Source: Bacillota bacterium (GTDB lineage: Bacteria; Bacillota; Clostridia; Clostridiales; Clostridiaceae). From it: a DNA stretch of 64,000 nt. A program made the translations under genes and the position numbers. Below the pieces are notes generated by a model, which did no database searches, was not told the origin of the DNA, and saw only the letters and a list, made by a program, of their open reading frames with translations. Location of the stretch: assembly GCA_021781745.1 (NCBI GenBank), contig JAJXWH010000015.1, positions 40,467 through 104,466 of the forward strand, written 5' to 3'. Of this stretch, positions 29,343-37,333 are shown piece by piece; position 1 is the stretch's first letter, and each line of letters begins with the position of its first letter.

Positions 29343-29589
29343 GGCACATGAAAATAAAAAACGAGTCCAATTTTCATAAAGCAATGAGGCAACTTGCCCT
29401 CATTGCGGGCCTATTATAAGTGAGAGTCCAAAAGTGATGCTCCAAATCTTGTATTTGGCTAGCAGAACTTTCTCTGTGAGCATCTTGTATTTGATTTCTC
29501 GAACTTAGTTAAATTGCGCATGCAATTTAACCTCCTTTGATGATGGAAAATAGTCTGGCAAATGGACTTGTTATTTTTTTGAATGTGCC
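29343..29589. mobile_element. inverted-repeat element, copy E4, enlarged by nested hairpin repeats
   Basis: The ends match the other copies (GGCACATGAAAATAAAAAAC and inverted GGCACATTCAAAAAAATAAC) and are flanked by TAA/TAA (29340-29342, 29590-29592). The length is 247 bp because the centre, after CTCATTGCGGGCCTATTAT, is replaced by about 115 bp of 39-bp hairpin modules that also occur next to nrdA. It lies in the divergent region between cdaA and the SleB-type gene. With flanking promoter sequence it accounts for the gap 29222-29715. Confidence 0.62.
29418..29532. repeat. hairpin module array nested in E4
   Basis: The segment contains one full 39-bp module (29432-29470, AAGTGATGCTCCAAAT...GCAGAACTT), which differs by two bases from the module at 34869-34907. 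It also has a truncated module start (AAGTGAGAGTCCAAA, 29418), a degenerate module (to TCTCGAACTT, 29505), and a palindrome GTTAAATTG/CAATTTAAC (29507-29530). The order module-palindrome repeats that of the nrd array. Confidence 0.7.
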
Positions 29590-29715
29590 TAACCTTTATT
29601 ATTCTAGTTGAAATCGTTAGAAAAACCTATAAATGATTATAGAAATAAATAGTGTATATAATTACTTTCTTTGGTAATAATATTACTTGTTGCACTATAC
29701 CTAAGGAGGTTTTTT

Positions 29716-30324
29716 ATGAAAAAGAAATGTAGTATTTTTGTAACTGCTTTAATACTATATCTTTCCGTTATTAATGTAAATCCAACTTTCGCCACAGTCT
29801 CAGGCGAAGCTTGTAGTGAAACTCAAAGTATTTCTATAAATCAAAAAAGTGAGAAAAATTATTCAAACGATAATATAAATAATAATTCGCAAAATAACGA
29901 AAAACATGATGATGTTTTAGAAGTTATTAATCACAATACTCAACAATTATATATAACGGGTGAAGATATAGATTTAATGGCAAAACTTGTTTATGCTGAA
30001 AGTGCTGGTGAACCATATAACGGAAAAGTAGCTGTTGCTTCTGTAGTATTAAATCGTACAACAGATCCACATTTTCCAAACACAATAAGAGAGGTTATAT
30101 TTCAAAAGAATGCCTTTTCTTGTGTAAAAAATGGTAAAATAAACGCCAGTCCAAATCAAGATTGCTATAATGCAGTTTACGATGCAATTAAAGGTGTGGA
30201 TCCAACAAATGATGCCTTATTTTTCTACAATCCAGCCACGGCAACATGTAACTGGATGAAGGAAACACAAAAAGTTAATCAAACAACAATAGGACATCAT
30301 ACATTTTTTAAAACTAAAACTTAG
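29716..30324 (+). CDS. SleB-type cell wall hydrolase (spore cortex-lytic family)
   Basis: AAGGAGG lies directly before ATG 29716, giving 202 residues; an upstream in-frame ATG at 29671 has no such site. There is a signal peptide (about residues 1-27, MKKKCSIFVTALILYLSVIN...TFA), an Asn/Ser-rich low-complexity linker, then a hydrolase_2 domain (about 85-202) with LVYAESAGEPYNGKVAVASV containing the catalytic Glu, and a final FYNPATATCNWM block. Such enzymes cleave peptidoglycan, in spores the cortex. It lacks the N-terminal peptidoglycan-binding repeat of SleB, so a vegetative role is also possible. It is one of only two plus-strand genes. Confidence 0.88.
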   Translation: MKKKCSIFVTALILYLSVINVNPTFATVSGEACSETQSISINQKSEKNYSNDNINNNSQNNEKHDDVLEVINHNTQQLYITGEDIDLMAKLVYAESAGEPYNGKVAVASVVLNRTTDPHFPNTIREVIFQKNAFSCVKNGKINASPNQDCYNAVYDAIKGVDPTNDALFFYNPATATCNWMKETQKVNQTTIGHHTFFKTKT

Positions 30325-30348
30325 ATCTTATTACTTATGTAAAAAACA

Positions 30349-30381
30349 GGGGGAAGCTATTTTTTTAATTTAGCTTACCCC
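30349..30381. terminator. bidirectional terminator between the SleB-type gene and iadA
   Basis: GGGGGAAGCTA and TAGCTTACCCC form a stem with T-runs on both strands (TTTT after it on plus, TGTTTTTT on minus). It serves both convergent genes. Confidence 0.9.
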
Positions 30382-30386
30382 TTTTC

Positions 30387-31562
30387 TTATTTTTCAAAAA
30401 TACCTTTAACAAGTACTTCTCCATTCTCCATCATTTTTTTTCCCTTTGCAAAAACTGCATCTATGTCAAATGATTTTTCATCAACCATTACTAAATCTGC
30501 ATCTTTTCCACAAGTTATAGTTCCTTTATTCTCAAGTTTCAATACATTTGCTATATTAGAAGTGATTACCTTGATTGCATCTTCTATTGGAATTTTTTCT
30601 TGTTCAATTGCAAATCTAACTTCTCTATATAAAGTTGATACACAACAAACTTTATAGCCTATTAATTTTCCTTTATCATCAAACTCAGGCATACTTCCAT
30701 TTCCATCCGAAGAAAATGTTATATGTTCTATAGGCAGATTTTCATCTATATATTTCTTCAAACCTTCCCCAGCTCTAAGCTCTCCCTCACTTAGATTTTT
30801 TAAATCACAACTTGTTGTTAGGTCTATAAAGCCACCCTTTTTTACATACTCCAACCCTTGATCAAAAAGTTTCCCATTTCTATTAATATGAGTTGGCAGC
30901 AATTGTGTTGCAGGAATCTCTGTTTTATCAATTAAATCAAATATATAATTTAAACCCCTATCTCCTTCTCCTAAATGCACATTAACAATTCCTGCCTTAT
31001 TAGATAATAATCCACCAACTCTACTTTGTGCAACTAGATTAGCAAAACTATCAAAGTTTGGCTGTGAACTTCGATTATCCGAAAGAGCAATTTCTCCAAC
31101 TCCAATTATTTCTTCAATCAGCATTATATCTTCTTTTATTGAACCTGTTACTGTTTTAACTGGTACATCATAAGAGCCGATCAAACAATATGCTGATATT
31201 CCTTCTTGTCTTAAAGCTTTAACTTTAGCTATCAATGCTTTCCTACTCCTGCATATTCCATCTGTTCCAATACAACCAACTACTGTTGTTATTCCAGCTT
31301 CAATTAAACTTGATAATTCAATTTCAGGTGTTCTTGTATTGTATCCCGCTTCGCCTCCTGCTCCTATAATATGAACATGACAGTCTATAAATCCTGGAAA
31401 AAGCAGTTTATCTTTTCCTTCAATAATTTCAATATCAAGTAATTTATTTTCAATATTTAGCTCATCATATATACCAGCAATTTTACCTCCAGTTATTAAA
31501 ACATCTTTTATCCCAAGATACCTTGGTTCGTATATCTTACACCCTTTAATTATTGAAATCAT
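30387..31562 (-). CDS. iadA: beta-aspartyl (isoaspartyl) dipeptidase
   Basis: IadA (EC 3.4.19.-) cleaves isoaspartyl dipeptides left from damaged proteins. The 391-residue amidohydrolase has the first metal ligands in FPGFIDCHVHIIGAGGEAG (about residue 63), His in NVHLGEGDRG (about 197) and LLPTHINRNG (about 225), and the catalytic Asp in TFSSDGNGSMPEF (about 282), all at family positions. ATG 31562 follows AGGTGAG. It appears to be a single-gene unit ending at the shared terminator. Confidence 0.94.
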   Translation of the reverse strand: MISIIKGCKIYEPRYLGIKDVLITGGKIAGIYDELNIENKLLDIEIIEGKDKLLFPGFIDCHVHIIGAGGEAGYNTRTPEIELSSLIEAGITTVVGCIGTDGICRSRKALIAKVKALRQEGISAYCLIGSYDVPVKTVTGSIKEDIMLIEEIIGVGEIALSDNRSSQPNFDSFANLVAQSRVGGLLSNKAGIVNVHLGEGDRGLNYIFDLIDKTEIPATQLLPTHINRNGKLFDQGLEYVKKGGFIDLTTSCDLKNLSEGELRAGEGLKKYIDENLPIEHITFSSDGNGSMPEFDDKGKLIGYKVCCVSTLYREVRFAIEQEKIPIEDAIKVITSNIANVLKLENKGTITCGKDADLVMVDEKSFDIDAVFAKGKKMMENGEVLVKGIFEK

Positions 31563-31723
31563 ATTCTCACCTATCCTTCATCTTAAATAAATACTGATTA
31601 TTATTTTCTATATTAAAAAGCTAATCACGTATATATTTATGTTAACCTAATATAATTATTAATATAACAATATTTTATAATCATGAACTTAAAAAGTACA
31701 ATTTTTATAACATCCCAATTAAA

Positions 31724-31763
31724 TCAAAAATTAAAGCTACCTCAATTAATTTTGAGATAGCCT
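31724..31763 (-). terminator. terminator of ptsI
   Basis: On the minus strand, GGCTATCTCAA pairs with TTGAGGTAGC, followed by TTTAATTTTT, about 30 bp past the stop codon. Confidence 0.8.
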
Positions 31764-31793
31764 TAATTATATAAACGATATATTATTATAATA

Positions 31794-33413
31794 TTATTCT
31801 TGCTCTAACATTATCTTCTTAGCATTTAATATTGATGTCGCACTCATTGAGAACTCATCTAATCCATATTCTACTAATGTTGGAATAGCTGCTTCATCCC
31901 CAGCCATTTCTCCACACATTCCAACCCATTTACCGTGCTTGTGAGCTCCATCAATAGTCATCTTTATTAATCTTAGTACTGCTGGATGCATTGGATTATA
32001 AAGATATGAAACTTTTTCGCTCATTCTGTCAGCTGCTAATGTATATTGAATTAAATCATTTGTTCCAATTGAGAAGAAATCAACATGTTTAGCTAATTCA
32101 TCAGCATAAACTGCTGCTGCTGGAATTTCAACCATGATACCCCATTGAATTTTTTCTGAGTATTCTTTTCCTTCAGCTTTTAATTCTGCTTTACATTCTT
32201 CAACAACTTCTCTTGCTTGCTTAAATTCTTCCAATCCTGAAATCATTGGGAACATAACTGCAAGGTTTCCGTATATAGAAGCTCTAAGTAATGCTCTTAA
32301 CTGAACTTTAAATATGTCCTTTCTATCTAAACAAAGTCTTATTGCTCTGTATCCTAAGAAAGGGTTCATTTCTTCTGGTAATGGTAAGTATGGAAGAGTC
32401 TTATCTCCACCGATATCTAATGTTCTTATTACAACTTGCTTACCTTCCATTTTTTCAAGAACAAATTTATAAGATTCATATTGTTCTTCTTCTGTTGGAG
32501 CACTGTCTCTATCCATGTATAAGAATTCTGTTCTGAATAATCCTACACCATCTCCACCATTTGCTAAAACACCAAGAACATCTTCTGGTTTACCGATATT
32601 TCCGCAAACTTCGATTCTTCTACCTGATTTAGTAGTTGTTTTAACATCTATTAATTTCTTTAATTCTTCTTGTTCTGCTTGGAATTTTTCTTTTTTAGCT
32701 TTATATTCTGCTATAACTTCTTCTGAAGGATTTATTATTACATCCCCAGTTAATCCATCAACAATAACTGCATCCCCAGTTTTAACACAGTCAGTTATAT
32801 CACCTAATCCAAGTACAGCTGGAATTTCTAAAGTTCTAGCCATTATAGCTGCGTGTGAAGTTCTTCCACCGATATTTGTAATAAATCCTACAACTTTACT
32901 TCTATCCAATCCTGCTGTATCAGATGGAGTTAAGTCATGAGCTACTACTATTGTATTACCTTCTGTTATTGCAAAAGAGTCTCCACCCCTGCCTGCAAAA
33001 TTTGATAATATTCTCTTAGATACATCTTTAATATCTGCAGCTCTTTCTCTCATATATTCATCATCCATAGATTCAAATATAGCAACAAAAGTATTAGTTA
33101 CACTTTCAACTGCTTTTAATCCATTAATGCTATTATTCTCAATTTCCATCATCATTGCACCAGTAAATTCTGGGTCATCTAATAATGTGATGTGTGCCTC
33201 GAAAACAGCTGCTTTTTCAGCACCCATTTCTTTTTCTGCTTTAATTTTAATAACCTCTAATTGTGCCTTAGAATCATCTAGAGCTTTTTGCATCTTTTCT
33301 TTTTCAGCACCTATATCAGTTATTTTAGCATCGCTTATAACGATTTCTTCGTGTTCTTGTAAAAATACCTTTCCTATTGCATATCCCTTAGAAGCAGCAA
33401 TACCTTTTTTCAT
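31794..33413 (-). CDS. ptsI: phosphoenolpyruvate-protein phosphotransferase (PTS enzyme I)
   Basis: Enzyme I (EC 2.7.3.9) passes phosphate from PEP to HPr for all PTS sugars. The 539-residue protein has the N-terminal HPr-binding domain, the phosphohistidine motif GGRTSHAAIMARTLEIPAVLG (about residue 190), and the PEP-binding barrel with DGVGLFRTEFLYMDRDSAP, the LDIGGDKTLPYLPLPEEMNPFLGYRAIR block and GTNDLIQYTLAADR plus the catalytic Cys in WVGMCGEMAGD. It is alone; ptsH is not in the window. ATG 33413 follows GAGGAGG. Confidence 0.97.
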   Translation of the reverse strand: MKKGIAASKGYAIGKVFLQEHEEIVISDAKITDIGAEKEKMQKALDDSKAQLEVIKIKAEKEMGAEKAAVFEAHITLLDDPEFTGAMMMEIENNSINGLKAVESVTNTFVAIFESMDDEYMRERAADIKDVSKRILSNFAGRGGDSFAITEGNTIVVAHDLTPSDTAGLDRSKVVGFITNIGGRTSHAAIMARTLEIPAVLGLGDITDCVKTGDAVIVDGLTGDVIINPSEEVIAEYKAKKEKFQAEQEELKKLIDVKTTTKSGRRIEVCGNIGKPEDVLGVLANGGDGVGLFRTEFLYMDRDSAPTEEEQYESYKFVLEKMEGKQVVIRTLDIGGDKTLPYLPLPEEMNPFLGYRAIRLCLDRKDIFKVQLRALLRASIYGNLAVMFPMISGLEEFKQAREVVEECKAELKAEGKEYSEKIQWGIMVEIPAAAVYADELAKHVDFFSIGTNDLIQYTLAADRMSEKVSYLYNPMHPAVLRLIKMTIDGAHKHGKWVGMCGEMAGDEAAIPTLVEYGLDEFSMSATSILNAKKIMLEQE

Positions 33414-33525
33414 AATATGGAACTCCTCCTCGATTGTAAATTTTGTTATAAAATATTACCCTTTACATTTTGTATATTACAAATCTTATTTTAAGTATAA
33501 ACCCTTTCTATTATATCATAATTTA

Positions 33526-33549
33526 CAAAAAAATTAAGTTAATTTAACT
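33526..33549 (-). terminator. weak terminator downstream of nrdB
   Basis: On the minus strand, AGTTAA-A-TTAACT is followed by TAATTTTTTT; only a 6-bp AT-rich stem. Confidence 0.35.
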
Positions 33550-33638
33550 GTTTTTTTATGATTTTTTACTAAATACGCATATCACTAATTTACTTTATCC
33601 AACTTTTCCTATTATTTTAGTGTTTTAATAAATTAAAT

Positions 33639-34673
33639 TTACAAATCATCAACTAAAGTTGTAGCTTTTGCATATGCTGTAGATCTTGCTTCAAAGAAAT
33701 CTGTTTTAACTGAATTAGCATTTGATAGAATATCCACCCAGGAAGCTGGATTTTCATTACAATTACCAAATAGTGGATCCAAACCAATTTCTCTTAATCT
33801 TTTATTACCTAGATATTTTATATACTCTTCTATTAACTTCTTATTTATTCCTTGAATTTTATCTCCTATAACGTAATGTCCCCATAAAATTTCTTGCTCC
33901 ACACCGGTTTTCATCATTTCTCTTAGCTCGTTATTTATTTCTTTTGTAAATAATTCAGGATTTTCATTTTGTAATTCTTTTATAATATTTCTAAATAGCC
34001 AGAGATGAGTATTTTCGTCTCTGTTTATATATCTTATTTCTTGTGCGGAACCTGCCATTTTGCCATTTCTCTCCAGATTGTAGAAAAACATAAAACCCGA
34101 ATAAAAATATATACCTTCCAAAATATAATTTGCCATTAGAGTCTTTAACAAATTATGTTCAGTAGGATTATTAATAAATTCATTATATAAATCACCTATA
34201 AATTTATTTCTATTTAAAAGTACTTCATCATCTTTCCATTGATAAAGTATTTCATTTCGCTTTTCAGGTGAACATATGCTATCAAGCATATAGCTGTAAC
34301 TTTGTGAATGTACTGCTTCTTGGAAGCTTTGAATTGTTAAGCAAAGGTTTATTTCACTAGCTGTTATATAATTATTTATATTACTTAAGTTCGCCGTTTG
34401 GATTGAGTCTAAAAATATTAGGAATGATAAAATTTTATCATATGCATTTCTTTCTTCATCTAATAAATTTTGATAATCCTTTAAGTCCTGAGAAAGGTTA
34501 ATTTCTTCTGGTATCCAAAAATTATTCATTCCCTGCCTATACCAATCCGATACCCATGTATATTTCATATTATTAAAATCATTTAAATTAGTGGTATTAC
34601 CATTTATAAGCCTCTTTTTGCCGATCTCTCTATCTCCAAATTCATTAAAAAGAGGTTTTTTATTTATGCTCAT
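33639..34673 (-). CDS. nrdB: class I ribonucleotide reductase, beta (radical) subunit
   Basis: The 344-residue protein keeps the class I di-metal/tyrosyl pattern: Asp in FLIFLDSIQTANL, then Glu-x-x-His and Tyr in SFQEAVHSQSYSYML (equivalents of E. coli E115, H118, Y122), Glu in NYILEGIYFYSGF, and Glu-x-x-His in RDENTHLWLF. It supplies the radical for NrdA. GTG 34694 opens the frame, but AGGAGA lies before ATG 34673. No ATP-cone is present. It is separated from nrdA by 232 bp of hairpin repeats. Confidence 0.95.
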   Translation of the reverse strand: MSINKKPLFNEFGDREIGKKRLINGNTTNLNDFNNMKYTWVSDWYRQGMNNFWIPEEINLSQDLKDYQNLLDEERNAYDKILSFLIFLDSIQTANLSNINNYITASEINLCLTIQSFQEAVHSQSYSYMLDSICSPEKRNEILYQWKDDEVLLNRNKFIGDLYNEFINNPTEHNLLKTLMANYILEGIYFYSGFMFFYNLERNGKMAGSAQEIRYINRDENTHLWLFRNIIKELQNENPELFTKEINNELREMMKTGVEQEILWGHYVIGDKIQGINKKLIEEYIKYLGNKRLREIGLDPLFGNCNENPASWVDILSNANSVKTDFFEARSTAYAKATTLVDDL

Positions 34674-34727
34674 ATTACTTCTCCTATTCTTCACAATACT
34701 TAAAAATCTTCTTTTAATAAGGAAGGA

Positions 34728-34907
34728 TTCTCGATTTCCTCAGGTCTCTGAGTAAGTTCGAGTTACCAAATCATTTTTTAAGAAAGTTAACTCGTATACA
34801 CGAGTTAACTAAGTTCGAGAACCCAAATGTAAAATTTGGACTCTCACTTATCTGCTTTCGCCTTGCATAAGTTCTGCTGACCAAATACAAGATTTGGAGC
34901 ATCACTT
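34728..34907. repeat. hairpin module array between nrdA and nrdB
   Basis: From the nrdA side: a full module 34869-34907 (AAGTTCTGCTGACCAAAT...), a second full module 34811-34849 (AAGTTCGAGAACCCAAAT...), a perfect palindrome with arms AGTTAACTCGT/ACGAGTTAACT (34785-34810), a partial module starting AAGTTCGAGTTACCAAAT (34753), and CTCAG-GTCT-CTGAG (34740-34753). Both full modules are 39 bp with core CCAAAT-5 nt-ATTTGG. The flanking 4-nt arms differ but pair in each: TGCT/AGCA and GAGA/TCTC. The array begins in the nrdA stop codon. Confidence 0.75.
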
Positions 34908-37137
34908 ATGCTGAGCAAGTTTCGCATTCAGTTACTTCAAGTGATTTTGATCTGACATAATAAATAGATTTGACTCCACATTTACACGCTTCTATATATA
35001 AATTCATTATTTGTCTCATAGTATAACTGTTTGTGATATATAAATTAAAAGACTGACCTTGATCTATATGTCTTTGACGTATTCCATTCATTTTAACAGA
35101 CCAAGTTTGTTCTATATTGTAAGCTGAGTTATAGTACCAATAATTTTCTTCTGAGAGATTCGGTGCTGTTTTAGGAATTATACTTCCTTTCTTTTCTTCT
35201 AAATAGAATCTAGCCATAATTGGGTCAATTCCTTCGGAAGTTCCTGCAATTGTTGCTGTTGATCCATTTGGTGCAACAGCTATTAAGTAGCCATTCCTAA
35301 TACCATACTTATTAACTTCACTTCTTAGTATGTTCCATTTATCATCAGTGTAATCTCTTAACTCAAAGTAATTCCCGTTATCCCAGTCAGAACCTTTAAA
35401 TACTTCATAAGCTCCCTTTTCTTTAGATATTCTCATGCTAGCTTTTATCGCATAGTAATTTATTTTTTCATATATTTTATCTGCAAAATCCATATGCTCA
35501 TCTTCTGTCCAATGTATTTTATTATTAGCCAGCATATGATGATATCCACTTGTGCCAAGACCTATAGCTCTATACTTTTTATTAGTTATTTCAGCAAAAG
35601 GAACAGAATAATAATTTAAATCAATGACATTATCCATAGCCCTTATTTGAGTCTCTACTACATATTCTAATTCTTTGTCCTTAAGTACATCTACATTTCC
35701 TAAAACAATGGAGGAAAGGTTACATACAACAAAATCTCCCGGTATTATTTTTTCAACCACAGTATAACTATCTTTATCTTTTAAGATCTCACTCTTTTGT
35801 ATTTCCATTGGACTCATGTTCTGCATTATTTCACTGCATAAGTTTGAAGAATATATCATCCCTTTATGTTTATTGGGATTCATTTTATTAGCAGTATCTC
35901 TATAAAAAGCAAATGGTGCCCCTGTTTCAGCTGCACTTTTTATAATTAATCTAACTAAGTCTTTTACTGACATTATTCTTTTTTCTATTCTTTCATCACT
36001 CACACATTCATAATATTTCTCTTCCCATTCTGCACCGTAAAAATTCTCTAACGCATAACCTTTCACTGACTTTATCTCATGTGGACACATCATATACCAA
36101 TCAGCATCTATATCTTTTTCAGCAAGTCTCCAAAACAAATCTGGGTAGCAAATACCCGGGAAGACATCATGAGCCTTCTTTCTATCATCCCCATTATTAG
36201 TTCTTATTTGAAGAAACTCCGGAATATCTTTATGCCACGCATCAAGCCATATAGCAACAGATCCATTTCTAACCCCTAATTGATCAACAGCTATGGCCGT
36301 ATCATTAAATAACTTAACCCAAGGAATTATACCACCAGAAGCACCTTTAAACCCTCTAATTGGAGCTCCTAATGCTCTAATTTTCCCCATATATATCCCC
36401 ATACCTCCGCCAAATTTAGAAACTTTAGCAAAGTTATCAAGAGATTTATATATACCTTCTAAACTATCTTCTACAGAATCAACAAAGCATGAGCTTAACT
36501 GATAAAACGGTTTTCGTGCATTAGACATTGTAGGTGTTGCCATTGTAGCTTTTAACGAACTTAGTACATCATAAAATCTCTTTGCCCAATATACCCTATC
36601 TTCTTGTTTTTCGGGGATTGCAAGATGCATAGCTATTCCCATAAACATCTGCTGAGGGAGTTCTATTGGATTTCTACTATAGTCTTGAACTAAATATCTC
36701 TTTGATAAAAGATCTATTCCACTATAATTAAACAGAAAATCTCTTTCTGGCTTTATCTCATTTTCTAATTCTAAAATATCAGTTTCTGAATAATTCTCTA
36801 AAATATATTTCCCGTATAGACCTCTTTCTGTTAAAAGTTTAATGAATTCATAGTAATTTTTATATAAATCCTCATTCTTATCTAAATTCCTAGTATCTCT
36901 TACTTTATCATAAAGTTCATAGGTATACATAGTAGCAGCTGCATATTGCCAGTTCGGTTCCATATCTGTAGTTAATTCTAATGCGACTTGAATTAATGAC
37001 TTTCTTATATCCTTATCATTCATCCCACCTCTTATTATGTGTTCTAAAGCATCTAATAATTTCTCTTCAGTATAAATTCCTTCCCTGTCTTTAATTTTAT
37101 AAACTGCATCCCTGCATAATTGATTTAAAGCTGACAT
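34906..37137 (-). CDS. nrdA: class I ribonucleotide reductase, alpha (catalytic) subunit
   Basis: NrdA (EC 1.17.4.1) reduces ribonucleoside diphosphates. The 743-residue protein shows active-site Cys in YQLSSCFVDSVEDSLEGI and in NLCSEIMQNMSPMEI (the N-x-C-x-E thiyl site), the substrate loop, the YYVRSKSLE region and a C-terminal redox pair CETC. The N-terminus lacks the VIKRDG-type beginning of an ATP-cone, so overall activity control by dATP is probably absent or altered. ATG 37158 opens the frame, but GGAGGAG lies between it and ATG 37137. The promoter carries two NrdR-like boxes. Confidence 0.95.
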   Translation of the reverse strand: MSALNQLCRDAVYKIKDREGIYTEEKLLDALEHIIRGGMNDKDIRKSLIQVALELTTDMEPNWQYAAATMYTYELYDKVRDTRNLDKNEDLYKNYYEFIKLLTERGLYGKYILENYSETDILELENEIKPERDFLFNYSGIDLLSKRYLVQDYSRNPIELPQQMFMGIAMHLAIPEKQEDRVYWAKRFYDVLSSLKATMATPTMSNARKPFYQLSSCFVDSVEDSLEGIYKSLDNFAKVSKFGGGMGIYMGKIRALGAPIRGFKGASGGIIPWVKLFNDTAIAVDQLGVRNGSVAIWLDAWHKDIPEFLQIRTNNGDDRKKAHDVFPGICYPDLFWRLAEKDIDADWYMMCPHEIKSVKGYALENFYGAEWEEKYYECVSDERIEKRIMSVKDLVRLIIKSAAETGAPFAFYRDTANKMNPNKHKGMIYSSNLCSEIMQNMSPMEIQKSEILKDKDSYTVVEKIIPGDFVVCNLSSIVLGNVDVLKDKELEYVVETQIRAMDNVIDLNYYSVPFAEITNKKYRAIGLGTSGYHHMLANNKIHWTEDEHMDFADKIYEKINYYAIKASMRISKEKGAYEVFKGSDWDNGNYFELRDYTDDKWNILRSEVNKYGIRNGYLIAVAPNGSTATIAGTSEGIDPIMARFYLEEKKGSIIPKTAPNLSEENYWYYNSAYNIEQTWSVKMNGIRQRHIDQGQSFNLYITNSYTMRQIMNLYIEACKCGVKSIYYVRSKSLEVTECETCSA

Positions 37138-37151
37138 TCCTCGAATCTCCT

Positions 37152-37167
37152 CCACCATATATTGTGT
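37152..37167. promoter_or_regulatory. NrdR box, proximal
   Basis: On the minus strand, ACACAATATATGGTGG; the core CAATATATGG matches CWATATATWG at 9 of 10. It overlaps the nrdA ribosome binding region and lies 41 bp from the second box. Confidence 0.6.
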
Positions 37168-37192
37168 TTTTTCAATACATTTTATATTCTCT

Positions 37193-37208
37193 ATACAACA
37201 TATTGTAC
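37193..37208. promoter_or_regulatory. NrdR box, distal
   Basis: ATACAACATATTGTAC; the core CAACATATTG matches CWATATATWG at 9 of 10. It lies just after the -10 box, about four helical turns from the proximal box, as expected for cooperative NrdR binding. Confidence 0.58.
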
Positions 37209-37237
37209 ATTATAATTGCTAGCATAATATTTGTAAA
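37209..37237 (-). promoter_or_regulatory. nrdA promoter
   Basis: On the minus strand, TTTACA (37232-37237), 17 bp, TATAAT (37209-37214). Transcription would start near 37202, inside the distal NrdR box. Confidence 0.75.
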
Positions 37238-37262
37238 ACGCTAAAATTAATAGATATATATG

Positions 37263-37304
37263 AAAAAAGTAGCTAATCTTTAATTTTACATAGATTAACT
37301 ACTT
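37263..37304 (-). terminator. terminator of the two-component operon
   Basis: On the minus strand, AAGTAGTTAATCT pairs with AGATTAGCTACTT, followed by TTTTTCAT, about 30 bp past the histidine kinase stop codon. Confidence 0.88.
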
Positions 37305-37333
37305 AATTGATATATTTTATTTATTAACATTTG

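Noticed and set aside
16291..29592. The four repeat elements as a CRISPR array
   Set aside because: They are dispersed kilobases apart, about 158 bp each, with inverted ends and no regular spacers or cas genes.
32515..32940. 141-residue plus-strand frame opposite ptsI
   Set aside because: Antisense shadow of the conserved enzyme I barrel domain.
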